DNA of 64,000 nt from Campylobacterota bacterium (GCA_020633995.1 JACKCO010000003.1:434001-498000); one strand, 5' to 3'. Shown: positions 45,127 through 55,387, counted from the first letter of the stretch. The notes: generated by a model not told the origin, from the sequence alone. Translations and numbers: made by a program.

Positions 45127-47043
45127 ATGAAAAAGTTATTAACTATTGCTTTGGCTCTTGTTTTTGTAGGAACAGGGCATTACCTATTTTCAGCAGAAAT
45201 GAAAGCGGACTGTTATCTGCAGGCAGATCAACACAGCGATGAATTTCAAGAGGTTATTAACCAATTGGAGTCCTATTTTAAGTCTTCTGTCTCACCCGAA
45301 TATAAAAGAAAATTTACAGATTTTATTGAACAAAGAGCTCGGTTACTGGATGTCTTTTACCTTTATCAAGTTGTAGCAGAATATTCATCGCAAGATAAAC
45401 TTTTTGATCCTATTTTTTTTCAGTTTGTTGAGGCAGAAAAGCAACGCTATCAAGAGCTCCCTGGGGAATTGAGAGCTGCGCTTGATCAGCTTGATTGCAT
45501 ACTGGCACAGGGCGATGATTTTGGCTATGCCGATTTTTTAACTATTCCTGAAGGAATGAAGCAGCTGGGCGAAAAATATAATGCCTACTTACAATCATTA
45601 AAGGGCCTTTTTTCAAAAATTAAGGATGGGAATAAAGCAGCTATTCAAAGTCTTAAGAGTTTAAATAAAGATGTGGATAATTTTTTTGATGACGATGTTA
45701 AGTTGCTTGATGTTTCCCTGGCTGACAGTTTTGAAAGTGATAGTAGTCTTCTGTTTCAGGTAATGGAAAATGATTGTGTACAGTTTTTTACCGCAAGCGA
45801 TTATGATGCTGTCAAGCAAGCACACCAAGATTTTAAAACGTGCTTGGACGAACAAAAAGAGTGTTGGAAAGAATTGCTTGAGCAAGACTCTGGTAAAAGA
45901 AACTTTCTGGACGGATTTTATCAAAACTGTCAAAAACTTTCACTCGTGTATCAACAGCTTTATTCATGCCTGACAGGGAGCGATAAGCAAATATTTGTTA
46001 GCAGCCGTTTATTTGAAAAGATAACGAAAGAAGAATATAACAAATACAGTGATATTCAAAGTTCGTTTGAAAGAAAGCGTGGTGGAGCAACGTCTGAAGA
46101 AATATTCATTAAAAATTTTAAAGAACGTGATTGTAAGAAGATTGCCTCAGAGCGAGTGAAGTGCTTTTTTACGAATGTTTTTGTTTTGTATGACGACGTT
46201 TTATGTAAAGTCCCTTTTAGGACACTTGAGCGGAGCCGTATTCTCCTTCAGTACCTGAGATTTATTGATGATTGCTTGAAAGAGAGACATCACGAGATTA
46301 TCGCTCCGACAAATGTTGCTAGTGAATTTGATTATTTAGACACTGAGACGTTGTCGTTGCTTGCAGGGGGGAAAAAAAAGAACCTCAAAGCGAAAAAATC
46401 GCAGCAAGGCAGACGAAGTCCATCTCGTACCGCAAAAGAGAATGTTCCTCCTGCAAAGCTTGATCAAGGGAATCTTGCGCAAAACCCTGAGGTAGTAAAA
46501 AGTGAAAAATCACGCAGGGTTTTTAAATTAGTTCATGATCTTAAATTAGCATGGAGTGAGACATCACTCTTGTGTGATGGGGTTGGTTACAAGCTTATAA
46601 GACAATCGTGGGGTGGAGATAGTAATCAGGGAATGCTTGTTGTTTTGTATCCCGGTCAAAAGCAGAATGATCTTGACTATGCGCGTGCAAGAAGTATGAT
46701 TGCTTCCGCTCATGATCTTGAGCGGAAAGCACGTGTACAAAAGCAAGATGCCGTTGATAAGTTTCATTCGTTTAATGCACAGGTAGATAACTATTTAGGA
46801 TATGGCGTACTTGTTAGACATGGGCAACAAACAGACCATGCAATTGCTAAGTCGCTTACGTTAAAGGCTGGACAGTGTGCTGTTATTATTGATGGCAAAC
46901 TTGTTCTGAATAAGTATGCGTACCATGGACAGGCTATCACCCCCAACAGCAATATTGGTATCAAGGGGGCGTTTGTTTATATTTTTGATGAAAATAAACA
47001 AACATGTGTTCACCGTTTTTTTCATAAGCTTCAGTTACAGTAG
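45127..47043 (+). CDS. Exported protein with a conserved C-terminal domain shared with 47062-49392
   Basis: The 638-residue product has a signal peptide (MKKLLTIALALVFVGTGHYLF) and a long helical, acidic region. A basic linker with polar repeats lies at about 415-450 (KKKNLKAKKSQQGRRS). The C-terminal domain of about 155 residues begins YKLIRQSWGGDSNQGMLV and ends VYIFDENKQTCVHRFFHK. This domain recurs in the next protein. No database family is recognised. The basic linker could be a flexible tether or, if delivered to a host, a nuclear-targeting signal; that is speculation. GGGGG lies before the start. Confidence 0.78.
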   Translation: MKKLLTIALALVFVGTGHYLFSAEMKADCYLQADQHSDEFQEVINQLESYFKSSVSPEYKRKFTDFIEQRARLLDVFYLYQVVAEYSSQDKLFDPIFFQFVEAEKQRYQELPGELRAALDQLDCILAQGDDFGYADFLTIPEGMKQLGEKYNAYLQSLKGLFSKIKDGNKAAIQSLKSLNKDVDNFFDDDVKLLDVSLADSFESDSSLLFQVMENDCVQFFTASDYDAVKQAHQDFKTCLDEQKECWKELLEQDSGKRNFLDGFYQNCQKLSLVYQQLYSCLTGSDKQIFVSSRLFEKITKEEYNKYSDIQSSFERKRGGATSEEIFIKNFKERDCKKIASERVKCFFTNVFVLYDDVLCKVPFRTLERSRILLQYLRFIDDCLKERHHEIIAPTNVASEFDYLDTETLSLLAGGKKKNLKAKKSQQGRRSPSRTAKENVPPAKLDQGNLAQNPEVVKSEKSRRVFKLVHDLKLAWSETSLLCDGVGYKLIRQSWGGDSNQGMLVVLYPGQKQNDLDYARARSMIASAHDLERKARVQKQDAVDKFHSFNAQVDNYLGYGVLVRHGQQTDHAIAKSLTLKAGQCAVIIDGKLVLNKYAYHGQAITPNSNIGIKGAFVYIFDENKQTCVHRFFHKLQLQ

Positions 47044-47061
47044 GCAATGATGGAGGTTACG

Positions 47062-49392
47062 ATGAAAAAATTTTTACTTAGTTTGGCATTGATTTTTAGC
47101 GTTGGCTCTATTTTTCCGGCTGAAAGTACGCATAAGCAAAATGATCAGACGGTGACACAAGATGACCAGCAAGGGCAAGTGAGCCTTCTTGAGAATAGTG
47201 AATTGCTCAACGAACAAGACTTGCTTGCGCAAGAAACGGAATCTGATACTACTTGCACAGTAATTACAGATCAAGATTTTAATAATTTGAGCATGCTAAC
47301 GCGTAAGCTAGCCCAAACAATTAAAGCATCTGGAAAAACAAAAGAATGTCTTTATTTACTTAAATACAGAGAATTTTTTCTGGAAATGTTGATCATAGAG
47401 TTAATTGCTATGTTGGGCAACGATGACTTTTATGAATACGACCTTGTTTTGCGAGATTTGTTAGAAAAACAGGAATATTACTTTTCTCGGTTACCCCAAA
47501 ATGTACGCTCCCTCTTTACACAGATTGATGAAAGGATAGCCGGCCTTGGGCACCTTGGGTTTCATGATATTTTGCAATTTATAAATCAACGAGAATTATT
47601 GGCAACGCTTTACAAAAAATTTGATGATGAGATGAGGGGGTTGTGTGACTATTTAAGTGAAAAAAAACATCTTTTGGATGGTGAGAATGCCGATTGTTGG
47701 AAAGCGTTTGTTTCTTTAAAAGATCATGATGCCGATCTTCTTCTTAATCAAAATTTAAAAAAAAGCTTAGGGTATTACCATTGGTTTAGCAATGGTGTGT
47801 GTGAGAAATTTAGTAGAGAAGAAAAGATGCTACGTTCTATTCTTGCACACTGTCAAAAAAAAGTTGGCAAAGATAAAGAGCTTAGACGGCAAGTGACACT
47901 TGCGAGTAATAAGTTCAACCGATATTGCAGAAGTTTTAATTGTTTTAGAGAAGAATTAAAAAAACAGCAATACATGTGGCAAAAACTTGATATACAGTAT
48001 TTTCGAAATGAACAGTTTGCAGCAACAAAACTGCTCAAAAGTGTGTATTTGCTTTCCTACAATGAGCTGTGGGACCAGTCTTATGCTGGTGACATACTGT
48101 CACCAATTATATTTCCAAATCTATGGCACTTTCCTGAGATAGTTGGTAGCGATTTTGCTGCAAAGAGTTTTTGTGAGCTTACTCAAGAATTAGATTCGGT
48201 TTTTTTCAAAGCGTATGATGCTGAGCAAGGACGCATTAAAATTCGCGTAAATGAAGCTCGAGCAATCTTAAAAGGGGTTGCTTGCTTACATCCAAATGCT
48301 GAAGAAGTTGAAAAAAATTTACTAAATTATTCGTTGCATGAATTGATTGAAAAGATACGGGTTGTTTTGGATGGTTTGAAGCAAAAGGCAGATAAATCTG
48401 TTGAAGCATGTAAAAAAGGTTTAATTGGTTCAGGCGCTGCGTTTGCGGGGTTACTCAAATCTTATAGTTTGTTGAATCAACAGTTTATTACAAAAGTAGA
48501 GCAAGGTAGCCAGCAGGCTCTAAGTGATTTTAGTGATTATGTTGAAAAACTTGTTATGTGTGCCCAAAATGGTGAGTTACCGCCTCAAACAAAAGTTTTC
48601 TTTGTTGGCTTAACTTGGTTTGCTCAGGAGCTTGAAAAAAGTGATAGCAGCTGTGGGCATACATGTGCTCAAAGTCGTTTGAGAAGTTTAATGTTTTATG
48701 CAAAATTTTATCAGCAATGTTTGAATGTTGCATTACAAGATTATGTTCCACCTAGCGTTAGCCAAAATTCACAGGTGCAACAACAAGAGAAACAAGACGT
48801 AGTTAAAAGAGAAAAAACAGGAAAAAAGGCAGAGGAAGAGAAGCAATCTACTGTTTGTAAGGAAGTTGAGCAGAGTCTGCTCAGAGAGATTTTTAACAAT
48901 ATTGGCCAGTCTCATATTCTTGATGGACACAATGATCCATGCTATAAACTTATCAGGCAGTCGTGGGCTGGGTGTGGTAATCAGGGGATGCTTGTTGCGT
49001 TGTATACAAATGAGAAAGAAAACGGTTTTAATGAGCTTGGGAATGCAAAAAAAATGATTATTTCAGCCGGTGATCTTGAGCGAACTAGCCGTGTTAAAGG
49101 AGATGGGGCTATTGATCGTTTCCATAGGTTTAGTCCATTAGTAGATAATTATCTAGAGTATGGTCTGCTTGTCAGACATGGGCAACAAACAGACCATGCA
49201 ATTGCTAAGTCGCTTACGTTAAAGGCTGGACAGTGTGCTGTTATTATTGACGGTAAACTTGTTCTGAATAAGTATGCGTACCATGGACAGGCTATCACCC
49301 CCAACAGCAATGTTGGTATCAAGGGGGCGTTTGTTTATATTTTTGATGAAAATAAACAAACATGCGTTCACCGTTTTTTTCATAAAGCATAA
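47062..49392 (+). CDS. Exported protein, paralogue of 45127-47043
   Basis: The 776-residue product from ATG 47062 (GGAGG 5 nt upstream) has a signal peptide (MKKFLLSLALIFSVGSIFPAES), a long helical middle, a charged linker (QQQEKQDVVKREKTGKK) and the shared C-terminal domain (YKLIRQSWAGCGNQGMLV..). The middle is poorly conserved with the upstream paralogue, but the last 73 codons are almost identical in DNA. Only 18 bp separate the genes. It is the last gene before a terminator. Function unknown. Confidence 0.78.
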   Translation: MKKFLLSLALIFSVGSIFPAESTHKQNDQTVTQDDQQGQVSLLENSELLNEQDLLAQETESDTTCTVITDQDFNNLSMLTRKLAQTIKASGKTKECLYLLKYREFFLEMLIIELIAMLGNDDFYEYDLVLRDLLEKQEYYFSRLPQNVRSLFTQIDERIAGLGHLGFHDILQFINQRELLATLYKKFDDEMRGLCDYLSEKKHLLDGENADCWKAFVSLKDHDADLLLNQNLKKSLGYYHWFSNGVCEKFSREEKMLRSILAHCQKKVGKDKELRRQVTLASNKFNRYCRSFNCFREELKKQQYMWQKLDIQYFRNEQFAATKLLKSVYLLSYNELWDQSYAGDILSPIIFPNLWHFPEIVGSDFAAKSFCELTQELDSVFFKAYDAEQGRIKIRVNEARAILKGVACLHPNAEEVEKNLLNYSLHELIEKIRVVLDGLKQKADKSVEACKKGLIGSGAAFAGLLKSYSLLNQQFITKVEQGSQQALSDFSDYVEKLVMCAQNGELPPQTKVFFVGLTWFAQELEKSDSSCGHTCAQSRLRSLMFYAKFYQQCLNVALQDYVPPSVSQNSQVQQQEKQDVVKREKTGKKAEEEKQSTVCKEVEQSLLREIFNNIGQSHILDGHNDPCYKLIRQSWAGCGNQGMLVALYTNEKENGFNELGNAKKMIISAGDLERTSRVKGDGAIDRFHRFSPLVDNYLEYGLLVRHGQQTDHAIAKSLTLKAGQCAVIIDGKLVLNKYAYHGQAITPNSNVGIKGAFVYIFDENKQTCVHRFFHKA

Positions 49393-49420
49393 AAAATCTT
49401 TTTAATACTACCTATCGTTA

Positions 49421-49453
49421 GGGGCAGCAGGCAAACTGTTGCCCTTTTTATTT
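49421..49453 (+). terminator. Rho-independent terminator
   Basis: GGGCAGCAG / CTGTTGCCC arms with one G-U pair and a 5-nt loop, followed by TTTTTATTTT. Confidence 0.85.
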
Positions 49454-49513
49454 TGTGTGAGCCATACTCAACAAAGTGGGGTCTTTCTTTAATCTTATGA
49501 TGTAGTAAATCTT

Positions 49514-51487
49514 ATGGTTAAGCGTGTTGGGTGGGTACTACTTTTCGTTAGTTCTTTTGCTAGGGCAGATACTACGTTGCTACTGCAGCGAGTATGTGCA
49601 TTATTGCAGTTGCCTGCAAATATGTATATGAGTCACAAAGCTGAAGAGTGTCATCACTCCAAAGAGTCTGAGAGCGCTTTGTTAGCCGCAGCGGCAATGA
49701 ATATGTGTCATGATGGATTAGGGCTTGGCCGTATGTTGGATGACGAATCTTGCTTTGATCGAATGCATCTGGGTATGCAAGCTGCCTTGCTCGTCAATGA
49801 CCTTGTCGATATTTTTGATTCAGCGTTATGTTTGTGTCAGAAATTGTTGAGTAATGAAGATGTTGAGCAAGAAGATACTTCTGATTTTGAATTGGTTGTA
49901 AACAATCAATTTTTGAGAAAGGTTATTAATCCACTTTTAGTGTTGGGTGCTACAACCGCAAAGACTTTCTACTCTGGTGCAGATCAAAGTAAAATGTATT
50001 TTTGCCTACATTCTCTTGAGTTTTTAACACGTATGCTTTGTAAGTTGGCGCAGCAAAGAAAGTCTACTGCTGGGCATGCAGCTTATGCTATCCAGAGCGT
50101 GGTTGCGTTGCTTATTTTAATCAAAGATTGTTTGGCTCCTTGTCGTGAGTGTAGCAATGCAGATGATCATGATGAGGACGATGATGATAATCTTATAGCG
50201 CGTGTTATTGTCAATCCAAACATTAATCCATGTAAAAAACCAAGTTGCTTAAAAAGCACGCAGCAGAGGTTTCATAGTAATGAAGATGATGATGAGGAAC
50301 AAACTCTTGTTCCTTCCAAAGTACGCTTTTGTGACTGTACATCAGATTTAGCATGTTGTAATCGTGTTGATGAACAAGGCAAAACAGACCTCATACGGGC
50401 TGTACAGCAAAATAATGAAGCCGAAGTCAGGCGGCTACTTTCGTGGGAGAAGATTGACTTAAACATACAAGACAAAAGTGGACAGAGTGCGTTGAGTTAT
50501 GCTGTCGAGTATGGAGAGTTTGAAATTGTTCAGTTGCTTTTGGGGGCTGGGGCGACTATTACCGATGATATGGTTGCCGCGGCTAGCAAGAAATTTGAAC
50601 TTTTTTCGGGTCGTTTTAATAGAATTTCTGCAATGAAATCGAGAGGGGCTCGTGAGCATGATAGAGACATATATATTGAAGAATGTTTAGCAAGGTATCC
50701 AGAGACGTTGAGTATGAAGAAGAAAGAATCGAATGAAAAACTTGAATGGATGAAGAATCGCGCAAGAAAGATTTTTTCTCGAGTTAAGAATGTGAAGAAA
50801 GCCCAGTCCCTTTCGCGTGAGGGAAAGGCTGCCAAATTGTGTCAGTTGGTTGCCAAGTTGACCTCTGTCAATGCTCGGTTGGTTGTTGTAGGGAGTTTAA
50901 AAAATAAGCGGTTTGTTCGAGCTATTTTGCTTAATGATGATACATATATCGGTGCAACGGTATCAAAACTGCAGAATTTAGAGGTTGCAATTGTAAAGAT
51001 TAACAATTTTTTTGAGCTTGAGTTGTGCAAAGATGAGAAGGCCAAGCTTTTGGGTGAAGTGCAGGACTGCATTAAAAAGGCCTTTGCCTCACTTGGCCGC
51101 AGGCACGAGAATGATGATCTTGTTGGGTTGTTACAAAATGAAGAAGGTGTTGAAAAAATATGCCAAGTATTGCAAGTGTATAATCGTTTATTTATCCAGC
51201 ATCTAAAGTATTTACATAGGTGGGAATTTAACGAAAACGTTAAAATTGAGACCAAAGAGTTGAAGGTAATGAATCTTGCGGGGATTATGTACACTTGTAG
51301 TAAAGAGCATTTTGAAAAAGAGGGTAGTAAGGTTAGAGATTTGCTGAAATCAAACGACCAACAATTGGAGACGCTTGGCTTTTTAAAGGAGAATGCTGAA
51401 AAAGCAGAAAAAATAACGAAATGGTTCAAGGAATACTTGAGTAGTGAAGATCACAATAGAGCGATGGATATTTTAAAGAAATCGTAA
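49514..51487 (+). CDS. Exported ankyrin-repeat protein, paralogue of 51609-53354
   Basis: The 657-residue product has a signal peptide (MVKRVGWVLLFVSSFARA). An N-terminal helical domain carries LLQLPANMYMSHKA, and an acidic run DDHDEDDDDN sits near 220. A conserved block follows (NPCKKPSCLK; LVPSKVRF, 50309-50329). Two ankyrin repeats come next (DEQGKTDLIRAVQQNNEAEV; DKSGQSALSYAVEYGEFEIV, about 290-345), then a long helical C-terminus. The neighbour downstream shares this order. KVRF fits the short docking motif used by partners of eukaryotic protein phosphatase 1, though such short motifs arise by chance. Function unknown. Confidence 0.8.
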   Translation: MVKRVGWVLLFVSSFARADTTLLLQRVCALLQLPANMYMSHKAEECHHSKESESALLAAAAMNMCHDGLGLGRMLDDESCFDRMHLGMQAALLVNDLVDIFDSALCLCQKLLSNEDVEQEDTSDFELVVNNQFLRKVINPLLVLGATTAKTFYSGADQSKMYFCLHSLEFLTRMLCKLAQQRKSTAGHAAYAIQSVVALLILIKDCLAPCRECSNADDHDEDDDDNLIARVIVNPNINPCKKPSCLKSTQQRFHSNEDDDEEQTLVPSKVRFCDCTSDLACCNRVDEQGKTDLIRAVQQNNEAEVRRLLSWEKIDLNIQDKSGQSALSYAVEYGEFEIVQLLLGAGATITDDMVAAASKKFELFSGRFNRISAMKSRGAREHDRDIYIEECLARYPETLSMKKKESNEKLEWMKNRARKIFSRVKNVKKAQSLSREGKAAKLCQLVAKLTSVNARLVVVGSLKNKRFVRAILLNDDTYIGATVSKLQNLEVAIVKINNFFELELCKDEKAKLLGEVQDCIKKAFASLGRRHENDDLVGLLQNEEGVEKICQVLQVYNRLFIQHLKYLHRWEFNENVKIETKELKVMNLAGIMYTCSKEHFEKEGSKVRDLLKSNDQQLETLGFLKENAEKAEKITKWFKEYLSSEDHNRAMDILKKS

Positions 51488-51608
51488 ATTCTTATCTCTT
51501 TTGCTCAGACTTTCTGATTATCAGATCTGCAGTGTTGTCGCTTTTAAATTTGTTTGTGATACTCAGAAGGTGTGCAAGTCTATTTAATTTTTTATATTTG
51601 TTAGTTAC

Positions 51609-53354
51609 ATGGCCAAATATTTTTTCGTTTTCCTGTTTCTTGCAATGCCGTTGCAAGCGTCCGACTTCATGTTGTCTGTACAGCAGGCGTGCGCGTTGTT
51701 TCAAGTGCCGACCAATATTTATGCAGCGCATAAACTTGAAGATGATCCTTATTCAGATAGTTGTGATGTTGCTTGTTTGGTTGCTGCGCTGGCTAATGCT
51801 ACTTACGATGGTGTTAGTCTACATACACTGTGTAAAGGTCATGGGCAAGATCAGATTGCTCATGTGCTTGCGCAGTTAGGTTTGTTGTTAGGAGATTGTA
51901 TTGAGGGGACGTACTCTGGATTTTGTTTGTTGCAAAGGGCATTTGGCGATGAGTGTGATTTATCACGTGAGTTTTGTCAGCATGATTGTGTGGTCGCAAA
52001 TCAGGTAATAAAAAAGACTGTGCTCCCTGTTGTAAGCACACTGTTGGCACTAATAAAAACACGCTACATTGGGCATGCCAAATATTGTAAGACTTTAAAT
52101 GTACTTCATTCGCTAGAAATGCTTACACGTGTTTGTCACAACCTTGTACAACAGAAAAAAGAACGTCCAGGATTATATGCATATGCGTGTGCTTGTGCAG
52201 GCATACTTGTATTGCTTGCCAGCGATGTGTTTACCGATCAAACCAACGTGTTACCTCCATCGCTTCCGGGTAGTGAAGACGATGAATACAAGGATGATTT
52301 TAATCCAGTTATCTTAGTTGATACAAACAAGAATCCCTGCTTACGTGCAAGTTGCTTGAAAAAAAATCCACAGGTATTTCATGTATGTGAAGCAGTAGAT
52401 GAGTCGCAAGAGTTTGTACCGTCTAAAGTGCGCTTCGGTGGCTATCAAGGAGAGACGTTTGCCTGCAACAAAACCGATGATAATGGAAAAACTGCATTGC
52501 TCATGGCTGTTGAGCAAAATGACATTGCACAATGTCGACGATTGTGTTCGTATGAAGGTATAGATTTTGCCGATGAGTTGCAAAGCGCTGTTTACAGTGG
52601 GCGATCTGAAATGGTCAGTTTGTTCCTGGCAAGGGAAGCGCATATTGACGAAGATCTGGTTAATAATGCCCATGAAATCTATAGTATTTTAGATGGGCAA
52701 GATTGCATGGAAGGCGATGAGGATGAAACACGAGAAGAGGTTAATGCTCGTTTTCGTCGAGAATATGTAGAAGCATGTATGCTCAATCATAGAGAAGAAA
52801 AAGATCTCAAGAGTCAAAACTTTGACCAACAACTGGCATGGGCACGTGAGAGAGCTCTGCAAGTTTATACACAACTAGATAATGCTTTTAAAGCGCAAGA
52901 AGCGTGGAATGCATTTATCAAGGATGAAAAAAGTGCAGGCAGGTTATGCAAAATTTTTGCTCAACAAAGCTCGCGTTCTGACATGTGTCTCATGGCAGAT
53001 AATCTTGGTGTAACGTTTTTTATACGAGACATTTTACTTGGTAATGATGAACGTATTGCAGGTAATCTGGCAAAGGCACTAAACGCGAAGCATTATACCA
53101 TTACCATCCAAGAGGGTGATACGTCCATTTTGGCATCAAATTTTTCATCACTCATGTTTATTGCTACAAAATCGCAGCTTCAAGCGGTATGTAAAAATCA
53201 AGACGCTGCCTCGGAGCGTACTGCCCAAGAAATGCAAGCGATCGAGTTTTATCGCGAGCGTTATGACAAGGCTGAAAAGATTATGAAACTATTCACCGAG
53301 TTTAATCACCGTGCAAAGCGAGCTAAGAAGGGTATCATAGAAAAAGAATCTTAG
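51609..53354 (+). CDS. Exported ankyrin-repeat protein, paralogue of 49514-51487
   Basis: The 581-residue product has a signal peptide (MAKYFFVFLFLAMPLQAS) and the same layout as the upstream gene. The N-terminal block is ACALFQVPTNIYAAHK, followed by an acidic stretch. Conserved NPCLRASCLKK and FVPSKVRF (52416-52436) come next, then one to two weaker ankyrin repeats (DDNGKTALLMAVEQNDIAQC) and a helical C-terminus. Retention of the PSKVRF block between otherwise diverged sequences is notable. The stop is 2 bp from that of convergent glmS. No enzyme motif is visible. Confidence 0.8.
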   Translation: MAKYFFVFLFLAMPLQASDFMLSVQQACALFQVPTNIYAAHKLEDDPYSDSCDVACLVAALANATYDGVSLHTLCKGHGQDQIAHVLAQLGLLLGDCIEGTYSGFCLLQRAFGDECDLSREFCQHDCVVANQVIKKTVLPVVSTLLALIKTRYIGHAKYCKTLNVLHSLEMLTRVCHNLVQQKKERPGLYAYACACAGILVLLASDVFTDQTNVLPPSLPGSEDDEYKDDFNPVILVDTNKNPCLRASCLKKNPQVFHVCEAVDESQEFVPSKVRFGGYQGETFACNKTDDNGKTALLMAVEQNDIAQCRRLCSYEGIDFADELQSAVYSGRSEMVSLFLAREAHIDEDLVNNAHEIYSILDGQDCMEGDEDETREEVNARFRREYVEACMLNHREEKDLKSQNFDQQLAWARERALQVYTQLDNAFKAQEAWNAFIKDEKSAGRLCKIFAQQSSRSDMCLMADNLGVTFFIRDILLGNDERIAGNLAKALNAKHYTITIQEGDTSILASNFSSLMFIATKSQLQAVCKNQDAASERTAQEMQAIEFYRERYDKAEKIMKLFTEFNHRAKRAKKGIIEKES

Positions 53355-53356
53355 TG

Positions 53357-55270
53357 CTACTCAACAGTAACTGATTTTGCCAGGTTGCGCGGTTTGTCAA
53401 TTGGGCAACCTAAAACGCACGTGATGTGATAAACAAAAAACTGCATCAAACCGGTCATAGCAAGTGGCGCAAGCAGCGGGTTGACACGTGGTATGACAAA
53501 AGCCGTGTCGGCTGCTTTAATTAGTTCGTCTTGCCCTTCAAATGCAAACACAACCAAGTGACCATGACGTGCCTTAACTTCGTGTGCGTTAGACACAAGC
53601 TTCTGGTAAATCAAATCATCGAGTACTGAGAAAATAAAAATTGGCGTTTTTTCATCAATGAGCGCGATAGGCCCATGTTTGAGCTCGCCAGCCGGATAGG
53701 GTTGTGCAAAAACATATGAAATTTCTTTGAGCTTGAGCGCAGCTTCCATGGCAAATGGATAACTAATGTGTCTGCCCAAAAAGATGAAGCGATCATACTT
53801 TGCATATTGACTTGCCAATGTTTGCGTAATCTCAAGCTTATAGTTTTCAATCGAAGCTTCCAATATTTCAGCAGCAATGAACAGGTCACCCTCAGCGTCG
53901 TGCATCTGCTTTTCATCAATGATGCCACGTTCAAGAGCTATGCGGTTGGCAAGCCAAAAGAGTGTTGCAAGTTGTGTTGAAAATGCTTTTGTTGAGGCAA
54001 CTGAAATTTCAGGCCCCGCCTGCATAGGCAAAAAGCCTTGTGCTTCACGAACCATTGAACTTGAGGCGACATTGGTTAAAGCTATAGAGTGTTGGTCGTA
54101 ACCACTGATAAGTTTGAGCGCTTCAAGAGTGTCTGCCGTTTCACCTGATTGTGAAATCATGATGTACGTGCTGTTGGTGTCCTTAAAAAATGGCATATAG
54201 CGAAATTCAGATGCTAGATGGACACGTGTTGGAATTTTGCAGATATATTCGAAGAAAAATTGAGCGATACGTGCAGCGTGCCATGATGTACCAGCGCCAA
54301 TCATGTTAATGGATTTTAGGCGACCCACCTCGTTGGGGTTGAGCGTAAGCTGACGCCAAATAGCATCAGTATAATTTGGTTCATATGGTTTTGTCAGATC
54401 GTCTTTGTTGGCTGTTTTATTTGTACTGCCAATCAAGTTGTAAAATGAAATGGTACGGGTGATCGCATGCTTTTGCTCGTAAATTTCTTTGAGCATGTAG
54501 TGATCAAAGCCTTGCTTATCAATTTTTTGTGATAATGAGTTTATTTTGTGTTCTATGACCTGTAGAGCCTTACCATCAAAACCGTACAGCTCAATATTGT
54601 TTTTACTCAGCAGGGCAAAGCTGTCGTCGGGAAGAAAAACGACTTTGTTCGTTTTGTCAGAAAATGCTAGGTAATCGGAGGCAGCAAACATTTCGTTTTC
54701 GCCAATGCCGACAACAAGCGGTGAACGGCGACGCATAATCAAAAGCTTCTCGGGATATTTCTCTAGCAGAAAAACAAATGCGTAAGCGCCATGAAGCTCT
54801 TGTGAAAATTCCATGACAGCCGTTTTTAGGTCATTATGTTTTTTTAGATGATTACCGAGCAAATGTGCGGCAACTTCAGTGTCGGTTGTTGAGTGTAGAT
54901 CATGGCCTTGTTCGATTAGCGCTTTTCTAATTTTTTCGTGACCTTCAATGATGCCGTTGTGCACCACGGCGATATTCTTTTGACAGTTAAAATGAGGATG
55001 TGTGTTTTCTTCATTTACGACACCGTGTGTTGCCCATCGCGTATGGCCAATGCCGATGTGGCCGTTAATCGTAGCTGTTTGCTCAAGTCGTTGAACGGGA
55101 GAGGTGGTTGTCGTGGTTCCAGCATATTTGTGGTACGAAATATGCTTATGTTTTTCGTCAATGCAGGCAAGTCCCGCCGAATCATAACCACGATATTCCA
55201 GTCTTGATAGACCGTGTATGATGGTTTGTTTACAAGGCTTTGTACCGACATATGCAATTATTCCACACAT
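53357..55270 (-). CDS. glmS: Glutamine--fructose-6-phosphate aminotransferase (isomerising)
   Basis: The 637-residue enzyme starts MCGIIAYVG with catalytic Cys2 in the glutaminase domain. It continues with GHTRWATHG and two SIS sugar-isomerase domains (ISQSGETADTLEALK; FLGRHISYPFAMEAALKLKEISY). It makes glucosamine-6-phosphate for UDP-GlcNAc, the precursor used by wecB and peptidoglycan. ATG 55270 is fixed by the N-terminal Cys requirement, although the frame is open to 55327. Length is normal (about 610 in E. coli). Confidence 0.96.
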   Translation of the reverse strand: MCGIIAYVGTKPCKQTIIHGLSRLEYRGYDSAGLACIDEKHKHISYHKYAGTTTTTSPVQRLEQTATINGHIGIGHTRWATHGVVNEENTHPHFNCQKNIAVVHNGIIEGHEKIRKALIEQGHDLHSTTDTEVAAHLLGNHLKKHNDLKTAVMEFSQELHGAYAFVFLLEKYPEKLLIMRRRSPLVVGIGENEMFAASDYLAFSDKTNKVVFLPDDSFALLSKNNIELYGFDGKALQVIEHKINSLSQKIDKQGFDHYMLKEIYEQKHAITRTISFYNLIGSTNKTANKDDLTKPYEPNYTDAIWRQLTLNPNEVGRLKSINMIGAGTSWHAARIAQFFFEYICKIPTRVHLASEFRYMPFFKDTNSTYIMISQSGETADTLEALKLISGYDQHSIALTNVASSSMVREAQGFLPMQAGPEISVASTKAFSTQLATLFWLANRIALERGIIDEKQMHDAEGDLFIAAEILEASIENYKLEITQTLASQYAKYDRFIFLGRHISYPFAMEAALKLKEISYVFAQPYPAGELKHGPIALIDEKTPIFIFSVLDDLIYQKLVSNAHEVKARHGHLVVFAFEGQDELIKAADTAFVIPRVNPLLAPLAMTGLMQFFVYHITCVLGCPIDKPRNLAKSVTVE

Positions 55271-55312
55271 GAGCATCTTCTGGTATTTAAATACAAAAAA
55301 ACAATAACACTT

Positions 55313-55343
55313 CAATGAAAAAAACAAAAGCCGCTAAGCGGCT
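55313..55343 (-). terminator. Terminator after rpsI
   Basis: AGCCGC-TAA-GCGGCT on the plus strand; read on the minus strand it is followed by TTTGTTTTTTT, 45 bp past the rpsI stop. Confidence 0.8.
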
Positions 55344-55387
55344 CTTGTTGTGTAATGCATAAAAAATTGTAAAGCGGAAAAAAACGT

